Origin: Roseospirillum parvum
GTDB lineage: Bacteria > Pseudomonadota > Alphaproteobacteria > Rhodospirillales > Rhodospirillaceae
Length of the DNA: 64,000 bases
Reading direction: 5' to 3'
NCBI RefSeq assembly: GCF_900100455.1
Contig: NZ_FNCV01000001.1
Coordinates: forward strand, 289,093-353,092
Shown here: piece by piece, positions 47,012-57,888 of the stretch
How positions within the stretch are numbered: position 1 is the first letter of the stretch
How the letters are laid out: every line of letters starts with the position of its first letter
Translations under genes and position numbers: made by a program
The notes under the pieces: generated by a model
Seen by the model: the letters and a program-made list of their open reading frames with translations, nothing else
The model's database searches: none
Told to the model about the DNA's origin: nothing

Positions 47012-47646
47012 AGCGCCCGCCCGAACCCAAATGGCTGGGGGCCCGCTGGGTGCCGCCGGCCACCGTCGCCCTGTGCCTTGTGCCGCTGGCGGTGCTGATT
47101 GGGCAGGCGCTGACCGGGGCGCTGTTCCCCAATCCCATCGAGGCGCTGGTGCGCGGCCTGGGCGACTGGACCCTGCGCCTGCTGCTGCTCACCCTGGCCA
47201 TCACCCCGGCCCGGCGGCTGACCGGGTGGACCCGGCTGGTCCGCCTGCGCCGCACCATCGGGCTCATCACCTTTGCCTACGCGGTGCTGCACGTGCTGGC
47301 CTACGTGGGGCTGGATCAGGCCTTCCACCTGCCCACCCTGTGGGCCGACATCACCAAGCGGGCCTTCATCATCCTGGGCATGGTTTCGTTCGCCATCCTG
47401 GCCGTGCTGGCCGCCACCTCGCCCAAGGCGGTGGTCAGGCGACTCGGCGGCCGGCGGTGGCGGCGGCTGCACCGGCTGATCTACCCGGCGGCGATCCTGG
47501 GGGTGATCCATCACGCCATGATGGTGCGCGCCGGCTGGGGGACGGCCGGCGAACACGCCGTGATCCTGGCCCTGCTGCTGGTGCTCAGGTTGCCAAAACC
47601 GCGCCTTGCCGGGGTGTTCGGGGGGCGCGGCGGCGCTGAGGGGTGA
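47002..47646 (+). CDS. msrQ: Protein-methionine-sulfoxide reductase heme-binding subunit MsrQ
   Basis: Inner-membrane heme b protein passing electrons from the quinone pool or flavin reductase to MsrP. The 214-residue product has six predicted helices. Conserved features are [33 protein letters not shown] (heme-ligand His), [26 protein letters not shown], and [11 protein letters not shown] (His). Start ATG 47002 lies within the end of msrP, so translation is coupled. Confidence 0.93.
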   Translation: MVLKRPPEPKWLGARWVPPATVALCLVPLAVLIGQALTGALFPNPIEALVRGLGDWTLRLLLLTLAITPARRLTGWTRLVRLRRTIGLITFAYAVLHVLAYVGLDQAFHLPTLWADITKRAFIILGMVSFAILAVLAATSPKAVVRRLGGRRWRRLHRLIYPAAILGVIHHAMMVRAGWGTAGEHAVILALLLVLRLPKPRLAGVFGGRGGAEG

Positions 47647-47750
47647 ATGGCAGCCATGTGCGTTATCGCATTTTCCGGGCGTCAAAAACATGCAACATTA
47701 AACGATCCGCGCGGGGGATTTGCGTCTTTGGAATTGAGTGAACTCAGTCA

Positions 47751-50243
47751 ATGTCCATGGTTGCGTCAGCCGACGCATTGACTCCGCCCGCCGCCCGCGC
47801 CCTGGCTGATGCAGTGCCGACCCTGGTCTGCCTGTGTCGGGACGAGTTGATCGTTCATCTCAATCCCGCCGGCGGCATCCTGCTTGGGATCGACCCGGTC
47901 GAGGCCCAGGGGCGGTGCTTTGCCGACTTCTTGGCCGAGCCCTGCCGCTCGGCCATGGCGACGGGCCTGGCCAGCCTGCTCGAGGCGCCGGGGGCGGTGC
48001 CGGTGTGCCTGATCGGCGCCGACGGTCTGCCCCGCGACATCAGCCTGACGGCGCATGTGATCGATCCCGGCACGTTGTCCGGCACGGCGCCCCTGATCGC
48101 CCTTTCCGGCATCGACAGCCGGGCCGTCGGCCGCGCGGCGCGGGATCTGGCCGAACAGCAGGCGCGTGGTCGGCGGATCGTCGAAGCGGTGCTCGACCCG
48201 ACCTTCCTGCTCGATGGCGCGGGCCGCGTGGTGTTTCTCAACGCCGCCGCCCGGCGCCTGCTGGATGTTGACTCGCCGGGCGAGGTCAGCGGCCTGACCC
48301 TGGCCGATCTGCTCCATCCCGATTACCAGGATGTCGTCGACCTCGGCCCGGCCGCGCTGGCCGCCGAGGGCGAGGCGCTGCCGCTGAAGCTGCTGCGCAT
48401 GGACCGCAGCGCGGTCGACGTGGAGGCCATGGTGGTGCCGTTCGTCGGGCCCGACAGCTTCCTGCTGGAGGCCCGCGACATCACCGGGCGGGTGCGCGCC
48501 GCCGAGGGGCTGCGCCAGCGCGAGGCCCGTCTGCGCGGCATCCTCGACACCATGGGCGAGGCGGTGGTCACGGTCGGCGAGGATGGCCTGGTCGCCTCCT
48601 TCAACCCGGCCGCCGAGAACATGTTCGGCTACTCGGCGCGCGAGATGGTGGGGCACAGCCTGCATGCCCTGATGCCCTCCGAGGTGGCCGCCAACCACGA
48701 CCGCTACATGGCGCGCTTCCTGCTCGGCCGGCCGTCCCAGGCAATGGGGCATCACCGCGAGCTGGAGGGGCGGCGCAAGGACGGCAGCCTGTTCCCGATG
48801 GAAATCACCGTCACCGTGCTTCGGGTGGGCGCGCGCCTCCTGTTCACCGGCATCCTGCGCGACATCACCGAGCGCAAGCGGGCCGAGCGGGCCGAGCGGG
48901 CCCATCGGGTGGAACTGGAACGGCGGGTCGAGGAGCGGACCCGCGAACTGGCCGCCCTCGGGCAGCGCAACCAGTCGATCCTGGAGACGGTGGGCGACGG
49001 CATCCTGGGGCTTGATCCGGAGGGCCGGGTGGTCTTCGCCAATCCGGCGGTGGCGTGCATCCTGGGCGGTTCTGTCGACCACATGGTCGGTCTGCCGGTC
49101 GGCGATGTGCTGCGCGCCGCCCGCCCGGGCAGCGGCGGCGGCTGTCCCGCCGAGATCCGCGCCGCGATGGCCGACGGGCGGGCCCACGGACCGCTGGAAG
49201 TGGACCTGCTGCGCAGCAACAACACGGCCTTTCCGGCCGAGCTGGCGAGCCAGCCGATCCTCGCCGAGGCCGGCCTGGGCGGCACCGTGATCGTGCTGCG
49301 CGACATCACCGAACGCCGTCAGGTGGCCGAGCGCCTGCGCATCGCCGGCATCGTCTTCGACAGCACCAGCGAGGGGGTGCTGGTGGCCGATGGGGCTGGC
49401 CTGGTGCGCCAGGTCAACCCGGCCTTCAGCGGGCTGACCGGGCTGGCGCCGGGCGACGTGCTGGGCCAGCCGTTCCTTCATCTGCTGGCCCACGATGCCA
49501 GGACGGCGGCCGCGCTGACCACTGCCCTGACCCGGAGCGGCCATTACGAATGGGAGGAGTGGCGGCGGCGCCCGGGCACCGGCGAGGCCGGGGACGACGG
49601 CCGCGTGGCCCTCAGGGTGGCGGTCAACGAGGTCCGCGACGGGGCCGGGCAGACCACCCACTATGCCGTGGTCATCGGCGACATCACCCGGCGCAAGCTG
49701 GACCAGGAGCGCATCCAGTACCAGGCCTCCTACGACAGCCTGACCGGTCTGCCCAACCGGCGCCTGTTCATGGACCGGCTGGACCAGGCGGTGGCCCAGG
49801 CGGCCCGGCGCGGGCACCGCATGGGCTTGATGTTCATCGACCTGGACGGCTTCAAGGAGATCAACGACAGCCTGGGTCACCAGGCCGGGGATGCCCTGCT
49901 CGTCGCCGCCGCCCGGCGCATGGGCCACTGTGTGCGCGAGGCCGACACCCTGGCCCGTCTGGGTGGCGACGAGTTCACCGTCATCCTGTCCGATGTCGCC
50001 GACGAGGCGGCCTGCCGGGGATTGGCCGAGCGCTTGATCGAGGCCCTGTCGCGGCCCTTCGACCTGGGCGAGCGGCAGGGGCACATCTCGGCCTCCATCG
50101 GCTCGGCCCTGCTGCCCGATCAGGCGGCCAACGGCGAAGAGTTGCTGCGCCGGGCCGATGCCGCCATGTATCATGCCAAGGCCCGGGGCAAGGCCAACCA
50201 CCAACCCTACCGCCCGGGCATGGGGCGGACGCCGGAAAGCTGA
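47751..50243 (+). CDS. Multi-PAS diguanylate cyclase
   Basis: An 830-residue soluble signalling protein. About five PAS-like modules (near 17-125, 143-255, 265-380, 405-520 and 525-645), with a short coiled coil HRVELERRVEERTRELAAL in the middle, precede a C-terminal GGDEF domain (about 650-815). The catalytic GGDEF motif at 738-742 is intact, and the inhibitory I-site RxxD (READ, 729-732) lies at the canonical distance. It should therefore make cyclic di-GMP with product inhibition. There is no EAL domain. One PAS has NPAAENMFGYSAREMVG, typical of the FixL/heme or general PAS_9 type. The LuxR-type gene follows after 52 nt. Confidence 0.92.
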   Translation: MSMVASADALTPPAARALADAVPTLVCLCRDELIVHLNPAGGILLGIDPVEAQGRCFADFLAEPCRSAMATGLASLLEAPGAVPVCLIGADGLPRDISLTAHVIDPGTLSGTAPLIALSGIDSRAVGRAARDLAEQQARGRRIVEAVLDPTFLLDGAGRVVFLNAAARRLLDVDSPGEVSGLTLADLLHPDYQDVVDLGPAALAAEGEALPLKLLRMDRSAVDVEAMVVPFVGPDSFLLEARDITGRVRAAEGLRQREARLRGILDTMGEAVVTVGEDGLVASFNPAAENMFGYSAREMVGHSLHALMPSEVAANHDRYMARFLLGRPSQAMGHHRELEGRRKDGSLFPMEITVTVLRVGARLLFTGILRDITERKRAERAERAHRVELERRVEERTRELAALGQRNQSILETVGDGILGLDPEGRVVFANPAVACILGGSVDHMVGLPVGDVLRAARPGSGGGCPAEIRAAMADGRAHGPLEVDLLRSNNTAFPAELASQPILAEAGLGGTVIVLRDITERRQVAERLRIAGIVFDSTSEGVLVADGAGLVRQVNPAFSGLTGLAPGDVLGQPFLHLLAHDARTAAALTTALTRSGHYEWEEWRRRPGTGEAGDDGRVALRVAVNEVRDGAGQTTHYAVVIGDITRRKLDQERIQYQASYDSLTGLPNRRLFMDRLDQAVAQAARRGHRMGLMFIDLDGFKEINDSLGHQAGDALLVAAARRMGHCVREADTLARLGGDEFTVILSDVADEAACRGLAERLIEALSRPFDLGERQGHISASIGSALLPDQAANGEELLRRADAAMYHAKARGKANHQPYRPGMGRTPES

Positions 50244-50295
50244 GTCGGCGGCGCAGCCATCCTTTCGTGTCGTCGCAGCGGGTTCCAGTCACGTC

Positions 50296-51003
50296 ATGAG
50301 TCCCTCGGATACCGAGGATATCCCCCCCCGGGGCGATCCTGCCGCAAGCCGCCCGTTGCGCCTGGAGGCGCCGCCCCGCTCGGCGCCCGAGCGGCCCATC
50401 GAGGTGGTGGTGGCCGAAAAGAACCCGTTGCTGCAAGGCGCCGTGGTGCGCCTGCTGCAGGGCGACGGGCGGTTTGTCGTGCTGGCGGTGGCGGCCGATG
50501 GCGAGCGCTTCCTGACCGCCGTCGAGCGCTTCGCCTTCGACATCGGGCTGATCGGCTGGGAAATGCCCTACCTGAACGGCCCCGGGGTGCTGGAAAAGCT
50601 GCGCCCGCTGCCGCAGCCCAAGCCGCGCATCCTGGTCTATACCGGCTCGCCCGATCCGGACATTCCGCGCCGCGCCATGGCGCTGGGGGCGGCCGGCTTC
50701 TGCACCAAGGCCGGGCCGCCGGAAAAGCTGCTCGACGCCCTGGCCCAGGTGGCCGCCGGGCGCATGGTCTTTCCCTTTGTCGACGTCGCCCGGCTGGACA
50801 CCCGGCCGCTCGACCATCTGACCGGGCGCGAGCGCCAACTGCTCGCCGCCCTGGCCGACGGGCTGACCAACGCACAGATGGCCGAGCGCCTGGGAATCTC
50901 ACTCAACACGGTGAAATTCCACCTGAAGAACCTGTTCGAGAAACTGGGCATCACCAACCGCGCCCAGGCCGTCGCCGCCTACCTGAAGGCCCAGGAGAGG
51001 TAA
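50296..51003 (+). CDS. LuxR-type regulator with a degenerate receiver domain
   Basis: A 235-residue NarL/FixJ-family protein. Residues 1-33 are a disordered tail, 35-155 a receiver-like domain and 172-232 a LuxR helix-turn-helix (LTGRERQLLAALADGLTNAQMAERLGISLNTVKFHLKNLFEKLGITNR). The receiver lacks key residues. The phosphoacceptor Asp position, three residues before the MP of GWEMPYLNG, is Gly87, and the acidic pair is Ala40-Glu41. Thr116 and Lys138 remain. It should be phosphorylation-independent. It lies 52 nt after the diguanylate cyclase gene, probably in one transcript. The frame is open upstream, but ATG 50296 avoids overlap with that gene. Confidence 0.88.
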   Translation: MSPSDTEDIPPRGDPAASRPLRLEAPPRSAPERPIEVVVAEKNPLLQGAVVRLLQGDGRFVVLAVAADGERFLTAVERFAFDIGLIGWEMPYLNGPGVLEKLRPLPQPKPRILVYTGSPDPDIPRRAMALGAAGFCTKAGPPEKLLDALAQVAAGRMVFPFVDVARLDTRPLDHLTGRERQLLAALADGLTNAQMAERLGISLNTVKFHLKNLFEKLGITNRAQAVAAYLKAQER

Positions 51004-51031
51004 GGGGCGGAGCGCCCTCCTTGTCGGCGCG

Positions 51032-51060
51032 GCTGGCGGCGGAACGGGCCCGCCGCCAGC
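51032..51060. terminator. Hairpin between convergent genes, possible bidirectional terminator
   Basis: GCTGGCGGCG (51032-51041) pairs perfectly with CGCCGCCAGC (51051-51060) over a 9-nt loop, 29 nt after the LuxR-type gene and 32 nt after the malyl-CoA lyase gene. There is no T run, so termination is inferred only from position and stability. Confidence 0.5.
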
Positions 51061-51064
51061 GTCA

Positions 51065-51094
51065 GTCGCGTCAATCTCGGTCGCGTCAACCTCA
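51065..51094. repeat. 15-nt tandem duplication including the stop codon of malyl-CoA lyase
   Basis: On the minus strand TGAGGTTGACGCGAC (51094-51080) is followed by CGAGATTGACGCGAC (51079-51065); 13 of 15 bases are identical. The first unit begins with the stop codon itself. Confidence 0.85.
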
Positions 51095-52072
51095 GCCCTT
51101 GGCGGCCACCTGGGCGGCCTTGTCGACCAGCACCTGGGCCTGCTTGATCGAGGCGATGTCGATCAGCCGGCCGTTCAGGGTAACGGCGCCCTTGCCTTCC
51201 TTCTTGGCCTGCTCCATGGCCTCCAGGATGGCCTTGGCCTGGGCGACCTCCTTCTCCGAGGGGCTGAACAGCTCGTTGGCCAGGGCCACCTGGCTGGGGT
51301 GGATGGCCCACTTGCCCTCGCAGCCCAGCACGGCGGCACGCAGCGCCTGGGCGCGGTAGCCCTCGGCGTCCTGGATGTCGCCGAACGGCCCGTCGACCGG
51401 GCGCAGGCCGTTGGCCCGGGCGGCGACCACCATGCGGGCGATGGCGTAGTGCCACATGTCGCCCCAGTGATAGTCGCGCCCGCCGTCCCCGGCCGGGTCG
51501 GTCAGCACGCCGTAGTCGGCGTTGGGGCCGCCGATGTTGGTCGTCCGGGCCTTGGTCGAGGCGGCGTAGTCGGCCACCCCGAAATGCAGGCTTTCGTTGC
51601 GCTTGCTGGCGGCGGCGATGTCATGGATGTTCTGCATGCCCAGCGCCGTTTCGATGATCATCTCAAAGCCGATGCGCTTGGTGGCCTTGGTGGCCGCCTC
51701 GATCTGGCTGACCAGCATGTCCAGGGCATAGATGTCGCTGGCCGTGCCGGCCTTGGGGATCATGATCAGGTCCAGCTTGTCGACGCAGTTTTCCAGGATG
51801 TCCACCACGTCGCGGTACATGTAGTGGGTGTCGAGCCCGTTGATCCGCACCGAGATGGTCTTGCCCGACCAGTCCAGGTCGTTGAGCGCCTGGATGATGT
51901 TCCTGCGCGCGGTTTCCTTCTCGTCCGGGGCGACGGCGTCCTCCAGGTCGAGGAAGACCACGTCGGCATCGCCCTGGGCGGCCTTCTCCAGGAAGCGGGC
52001 GTTGGAGCCCGGCACGGCCTGCTCGGAACGGTTGAGGCGGGACGGGGCCGGCTCGATGATGGTGAAACTCAT
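51092..52072 (-). CDS. mcl1: L-malyl-CoA/beta-methylmalyl-CoA lyase
   Basis: HpcH/HpaI-type aldolase that cleaves beta-methylmalyl-CoA to glyoxylate and propionyl-CoA, and malyl-CoA to glyoxylate and acetyl-CoA. These are reactions of the ethylmalonyl-CoA pathway (and of the 3-hydroxypropionate cycle and serine cycle in others). The 326-residue TIM barrel shows VPGSNARFLEKAAQGDADVVFLDLEDAVAPDEK, SVRINGLDTHYMYRDV, MIPKAGTASDIYALD, the metal-binding Glu in FEMIIETALGMQNI, and GCEGKWAIHPSQVALANELFSP. These match the Rhodobacter-type enzyme. Its presence suggests acetyl-CoA assimilation without isocitrate lyase. A 15-nt duplication covers the stop codon. Confidence 0.9.
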   Translation of the reverse strand: MSFTIIEPAPSRLNRSEQAVPGSNARFLEKAAQGDADVVFLDLEDAVAPDEKETARRNIIQALNDLDWSGKTISVRINGLDTHYMYRDVVDILENCVDKLDLIMIPKAGTASDIYALDMLVSQIEAATKATKRIGFEMIIETALGMQNIHDIAAASKRNESLHFGVADYAASTKARTTNIGGPNADYGVLTDPAGDGGRDYHWGDMWHYAIARMVVAARANGLRPVDGPFGDIQDAEGYRAQALRAAVLGCEGKWAIHPSQVALANELFSPSEKEVAQAKAILEAMEQAKKEGKGAVTLNGRLIDIASIKQAQVLVDKAAQVAAKG

Positions 52073-52096
52073 GGGTCGGACAATCCTCGTGCTTTT

Positions 52097-52120
52097 GATG
52101 GTTGGGATGATGGTTGGGAT
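52097..52120. repeat. 12-nt tandem duplication upstream of malyl-CoA lyase
   Basis: GATGGTTGGGAT occurs twice head to tail (52097-52108, 52109-52120), 25 nt before the mcl1 start codon in its leader. Confidence 0.85.
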
Positions 52121-52223
52121 GAATGAGGGGGGTGGAAACCGGGCGGAACCGTGATGTCGGGTCGCCCGGGGGCCCTTTCAAGCCGCCGCCCCGCCGCCTC
52201 CCCAGGGGGCGGGGGCGGGACCG

Positions 52224-53087
52224 TCAAAGATCGGCTGGCCCAGCCAGGCCGTGCGCCAGGGCCTGATAGTCGGGCTCGTTGTCCGGCGACAGCAGGCCAT
52301 GGCGCAGGGCGAAGTGGGCGATGACCAAGTTTACGTTGAACTTGAAGTCATCGCTTTCGCGGATTCGGCACAGGACCTGTTCGGCCTCCATCAGATGAAA
52401 GCCGGCCACCTCGTCGTCGCCCGGGGTGGGGGTGACATCGGCCGGCACCTCGAGGTCGAAGGTGAACAGCACGTCGCGGCGCAGGCCGTGCCCGGTCGCC
52501 ATGCGATAGGCGATGGCCCCGGTGGGGATCATGGCCTGGGCCACCTCGGGGCCCAGGCTGGCTTCCTCGGCCACCTCCTTCAGCATGTTCTCGCGCAGGG
52601 AGAGGCCGGCCGGCTGGCCGCCGGCGGCCAGATTGTCCAGCTTGCCGGGAGCCACCGCCTTGGCCGGGTTGCGCTGCGCGATCCACAGGGCCAGACGGCC
52701 GTCGTCGAGCCGTCGCCAGCCGTTCAGGTGGACCCCGAAGCTGAGCACTCCGAACAGGCTGGCGGCGGCGCGGTCCAGGGTGAAGGCGTCGGGCGCCGCC
52801 CACGCGGTGGTCACCCGGTAGGGTTCGCCGCGCAAGGCCCCGATCAGGCCGTCCTCGACCAGCCTGGGCAGCACCTCGGCCACCGCCGCCGTGCGCGCCT
52901 CGGGGGTGGTCAGGGTCTCGGCCAGGGTCACCGCCTGCCGGTCGACCTGGAACACCCCGGGGAAGTCGGCCAGACGGCGGGCCACCCGGGAGCGCACCCA
53001 GCCCAACCGCCGGCCGTCGACGTGGAAGGGATGGAAGTCGGCCAGATCGGCGCGATTGCAGTCTGTGACGTGGCGCATCAGGCTCAT
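52224..53087 (-). CDS. DUF4743/Nudix hydrolase-like protein
   Basis: A 287-residue cytoplasmic protein. The N-terminal 115 residues match the DUF4743 type found before Nudix domains in thiamine-pyrophosphokinase-related proteins (FHPFHVDGRRLGWVRSRVARRLADFPGVF). The Nudix domain has WIAQRNPAKAVAPGKLDNLAAGGQPAGLSLRENMLKEVAEEASLG. In its Nudix box the usual Arg is Lys (KEVAEEASL), but the metal-binding Glu pair is kept. The substrate is unknown; thiamine or nucleotide diphosphates are possible. ATG 53087 has a strong GGAGG site and begins MSLMRHVTDCN. An upstream in-frame ATG at 53126 is not preferred. Confidence 0.87.
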   Translation of the reverse strand: MSLMRHVTDCNRADLADFHPFHVDGRRLGWVRSRVARRLADFPGVFQVDRQAVTLAETLTTPEARTAAVAEVLPRLVEDGLIGALRGEPYRVTTAWAAPDAFTLDRAAASLFGVLSFGVHLNGWRRLDDGRLALWIAQRNPAKAVAPGKLDNLAAGGQPAGLSLRENMLKEVAEEASLGPEVAQAMIPTGAIAYRMATGHGLRRDVLFTFDLEVPADVTPTPGDDEVAGFHLMEAEQVLCRIRESDDFKFNVNLVIAHFALRHGLLSPDNEPDYQALAHGLAGPADL

Positions 53088-53259
53088 GGTGGCCTCCGTG
53101 GTAGCCTTTCCGGGATGCGGGAACAAGCATCGAGCGGGGCGCCGCCGGGCCAGCCAGTCGCTACGATGCGGCTTGCGACGGTGTGCGGCGCGGGGTATCG
53201 GTTGGCCGGCGCCCCTGCTGCCTGCGTAACGTCCTTGGTGTCACAAAGGAAGTCGGACC

Positions 53260-54018
53260 ATGCGGACCCTGGGCTCGCTCGTCGTCGTGGTGGTGGCGGT
53301 GATCATCGCCCTGGGCATGGGCCTGCCGGTGCTGCGCGACATGAACGACGGCAAGGTCGACCTGCTGACCGGCGGCGGCCCGGTCTCGACCATGATGGCC
53401 TATGTGCTGCTCGTCCCGGTCATCCTGCCACTGTGCCGCAGCGTGCCGGGCAAGGCCCTGGCGCTGCTCGGGGCGACCGCCCTCAGCATCGGCCTGGGGC
53501 AGGCGGTGAGCACCCTGGAAGCGGGCGACTACCTGCTGTTCGGGCTGATCCTGGCGGCCCTGGCCGGGGCGGTCGGCGGGGTGCTGGTGACCGTCCACCG
53601 CTGGCGGGCCCATCGGCGCCGCCAGACCCTGGCCCTGAGCAACGACACCTCGCGCCTGATGTCGGCCCTGGCCGACAACCTCGGCCGTCGCCACGGTGGC
53701 GACGGCGAGCCCCCACGGGCCGACGACTCCCTGCAACAGGTGCGGCTGGTCGAGCGGCTGGCCTTCGGGGTGCTGGCCCAGGCGGCGCTCGAGCAGGAGC
53801 CCCGGCGCTTCGCCGAAACCCTGATCGAGGGGCTGGCCGACGTGCTGGACAGCGTGCGGGCCGACCGGCGCAGCGATCCCGAAGGCATCGCCGCCCAGGC
53901 GGCGGAGCTCTACTTCAGCCGGGTGCGCGGCTTCCTGAAGTCGCGCGGCCACGCGGTGCGCCCGCCGCGCGCCCTGCGTCGGCGGCCCGACAAGGCGCCC
54001 CGGATGCCCGCCTTCTGA
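53260..54018 (+). CDS. Integral membrane protein of unknown function
   Basis: Not recognised. It is 252 residues with four predicted membrane helices (about 5-24, 44-60, 66-84 and 90-112), then a cytoplasmic helical domain of 140 residues. That domain contains ALSNDTSRLMSALADNLGRRHGG and LQQVRLVERLAFGVLAQAALEQEPRRFAETLIEGLADVLDSVRADRR, and a basic tail (PPRALRRRPDKAPR). An AAAGGAAG site precedes the ATG. It is followed after 104 nt by another unrecognised membrane protein with a similar plan (membrane N-terminus, helical cytoplasmic part). The two may work together. Confidence 0.75.
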   Translation: MRTLGSLVVVVVAVIIALGMGLPVLRDMNDGKVDLLTGGGPVSTMMAYVLLVPVILPLCRSVPGKALALLGATALSIGLGQAVSTLEAGDYLLFGLILAALAGAVGGVLVTVHRWRAHRRRQTLALSNDTSRLMSALADNLGRRHGGDGEPPRADDSLQQVRLVERLAFGVLAQAALEQEPRRFAETLIEGLADVLDSVRADRRSDPEGIAAQAAELYFSRVRGFLKSRGHAVRPPRALRRRPDKAPRMPAF

Positions 54019-54122
54019 CCCCGTCGCTCCCGGACCTTCGGCGGGCCCCGTGACATTTGCGCCGTCGGGGGCCAGAATGGACCCAGCCGCCATTCCCCTT
54101 CCGCCAACAGGGTCGTTCCGCG

Positions 54123-55592
54123 ATGCCCGCGCTTGTCCTGACCATCGCCGCCTCGGTGCTCAGCCTGGGCTGGCTTGCCGGCCTCGGCCTGCTGATCGGT
54201 GCCCGCCCCGGCTGGTCGGCGCTGGCCGACCTGCCGGCGTCCGAACTGGCCGTCTACGCCGGTCTGGCGGTGGGGCCGCCGGCCCTGCTCTGGCTGGTCG
54301 TGGTGGCCGCCCTGCAGATGATCGCGCTGGGCCGCAACAGCCGGGCGCTGCGCGGCGTGCTGTGGCAGAGCAAGCGGCTGGTCGATCTGTCCGAGTCCCA
54401 GATCCGGGCCCTGCTCCAGGTGCAGACCCAGGTCCAGCGCGGCGCCGTGATGGCCAACGCTGAGCTGGCCCTGAAGGACATGATCGGTCAGGTGGCGCTG
54501 TGCGCCGAGCACCTGCGCCTGATCGACACCGAGCAGGCCGAGCATCTGTGGGCTCGCACCTCGCTGGGCGACATCTGGGCCTTCCACAACGTCTTCCTGG
54601 AGCACCGGGCGAGCGAGCCCGGCTTCCCCGACTGGCTGGTCCGCCGGGCGCAGAGCCACGAGCCGGTGCGGGTGGCCATGGCCACCTTCCTGCGGCGGCA
54701 CGACCGGCTGGTGCGTGAGCTGGAGGAGGTGGAGGCCGACCGCCTGTTCCGCGAGATGCTGGAGAACGGCGCCCAGGGCCGCCTGCGCGCCTTCCTCTCG
54801 GAGGTCGACCAGCGGGTGCGCGCCGCCACCGGGCAGCCGGTGGCCCCCGACGCGCCGCGTCAGCCGCGTCACGCCGAGCCCTCCCCCGCCGAGCCTCTCC
54901 CCGCCGAGCGCCTGGAAACGGTGGCCAAGCCGCCGCCGGACGGGCCGGGCGAGGCCGAGGACATCCGCTCCATGGCCCGCAAGCTCAGTCCGGGCGGCCC
55001 GACCGCGCCACCGGTCGATGAGCCGACCACCCAGTTGCCGCAGGACCACTTGCCGCAGGACCAGTTGCCGCTGGAGCCGCCCCCCGACCGGCCGACCGCG
55101 CCAACCCGGGCGGCGGTGGACGACGACGAGGGCACGGTCGATCCCAGCATCGCCGAGCTGATCGGCATCCTGGAAGCCACCCAGGCCGCCGAGGACGCGC
55201 CGGAGGCGCCGCAGAGCGCCGAATCGCCGGCCCGCCGCGCCGACGCCCCGACCCCGCGCATTCGCCTCAAGGCCCGCAAGTCGGCCGGCGCGGCCGGGGA
55301 ACCGGAGCCGGCCGCCAAGGCCCCGTCGGCGCCCGCCGAACAGGCCCCGTCGGCGCCCGCCGAACAGGCGCCGCCGGCACCTGCCGAACAGACGCCGTCG
55401 GCACCCGCCGCGCCGGAGTCTCCAACGCCAGGGCCGCGCGCCGTGGCCGGCAAGCTGGGCCGTCCGGGCAAGCCGGGGCATCGCAAGTCGGCCGCCGACA
55501 CCGACTCGCAGGCGACCACCGAAGAGGATCAGGCCCGCCTCAGGGCCCGCATCGCCCGCTTCGCGCCGAAAAATCCGCCGGACCGGTCCTGA
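54123..55592 (+). CDS. Membrane-anchored protein with long disordered tail, unknown function
   Basis: Not recognised. It is 489 residues with two membrane helices (about 3-25 and 43-66). A helical cytoplasmic domain follows (about 70-240; ALGRNSRALRGVLWQSKRLVDLSESQIRALLQVQTQVQ, HNVFLEHRASEPGFPDWLVRRAQSHEPVRVAMATFLRRHDRLV). A disordered Pro/Ala/Glu-rich region of about 250 residues includes four 8-residue repeats of the APSAPAEQ type encoded by a 24-nt repeat. It ends basic (ARLRARIARFAPKNPPDRS). A 16-nt duplication follows the stop codon. ATG 54123 precedes the first helix; an upstream extension is unlikely. Confidence 0.75.
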   Translation: MPALVLTIAASVLSLGWLAGLGLLIGARPGWSALADLPASELAVYAGLAVGPPALLWLVVVAALQMIALGRNSRALRGVLWQSKRLVDLSESQIRALLQVQTQVQRGAVMANAELALKDMIGQVALCAEHLRLIDTEQAEHLWARTSLGDIWAFHNVFLEHRASEPGFPDWLVRRAQSHEPVRVAMATFLRRHDRLVRELEEVEADRLFREMLENGAQGRLRAFLSEVDQRVRAATGQPVAPDAPRQPRHAEPSPAEPLPAERLETVAKPPPDGPGEAEDIRSMARKLSPGGPTAPPVDEPTTQLPQDHLPQDQLPLEPPPDRPTAPTRAAVDDDEGTVDPSIAELIGILEATQAAEDAPEAPQSAESPARRADAPTPRIRLKARKSAGAAGEPEPAAKAPSAPAEQAPSAPAEQAPPAPAEQTPSAPAAPESPTPGPRAVAGKLGRPGKPGHRKSAADTDSQATTEEDQARLRARIARFAPKNPPDRS

Positions 55593-55595
55593 CCC

Positions 55596-55627
55596 TTCCG
55601 CTCTCCCTTCCTTCCGCTCTCCCTTCC
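55596..55627. repeat. 16-nt tandem duplication directly after a stop codon
   Basis: TTCCGCTCTCCCTTCC occurs at 55596-55611 and 55612-55627, followed by a partial third copy (TTCCG). It starts 4 nt after the TGA of the 489-residue membrane protein gene and lies in the leader of the ABC transporter. Confidence 0.9.
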
Positions 55628-55660
55628 TTCCGTTTCCCGTCAGAAAGCCGTCCCCCCTAG

Positions 55661-57553
<1,893 letters not shown>

Positions 57554-57564
57554 GGGAGGTCGCC

Positions 57565-57888
57565 ATGCCCGATCTGGCGGATCGCCTGTTGTCGCTGTTC
57601 CTGTCCAAGAAGGCGCGCGCGGCGCGGGCCCGCAACCGCGCGGCCAAAAAGAGCGCCGCCGCCGCCCACCTGAAGGGGGCCGGGCAGGGCGACTCCCCGG
57701 CTCGCGAGGAGGCCATCGCCCGCATCCGCGCCGCCCAGGGCAACATCAGCCGCGAGCGGGCCGAACTTCTGCTCAACGCCATGCGCATCCGCAACGCCAA
57801 GCAGAAGATTCTCGATGACCTTGGCGACGAGGACCGGGCCCGGCTGGTCACCGCCGCCCTGCGGGCCCTGCGCGACGAGGACCGCTGA
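57565..57888 (+). CDS. Small helical protein of unknown function
   Basis: A 107-residue cytoplasmic protein, not recognised. The basic N-terminal helix (FLSKKARAARARNRAAKKSAAAAHLK) is followed by a charged helical region (EEAIARIRAAQGNISRERAELLLNAMRIRNAKQKILDDLGDEDRARLVTAALRALRDEDR). It starts 11 nt after the ABC transporter stop with GGGAGG before the ATG, so it is very probably in the same transcript. No cysteines, membrane helices or known motifs are visible. Confidence 0.72.
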   Translation: MPDLADRLLSLFLSKKARAARARNRAAKKSAAAAHLKGAGQGDSPAREEAIARIRAAQGNISRERAELLLNAMRIRNAKQKILDDLGDEDRARLVTAALRALRDEDR

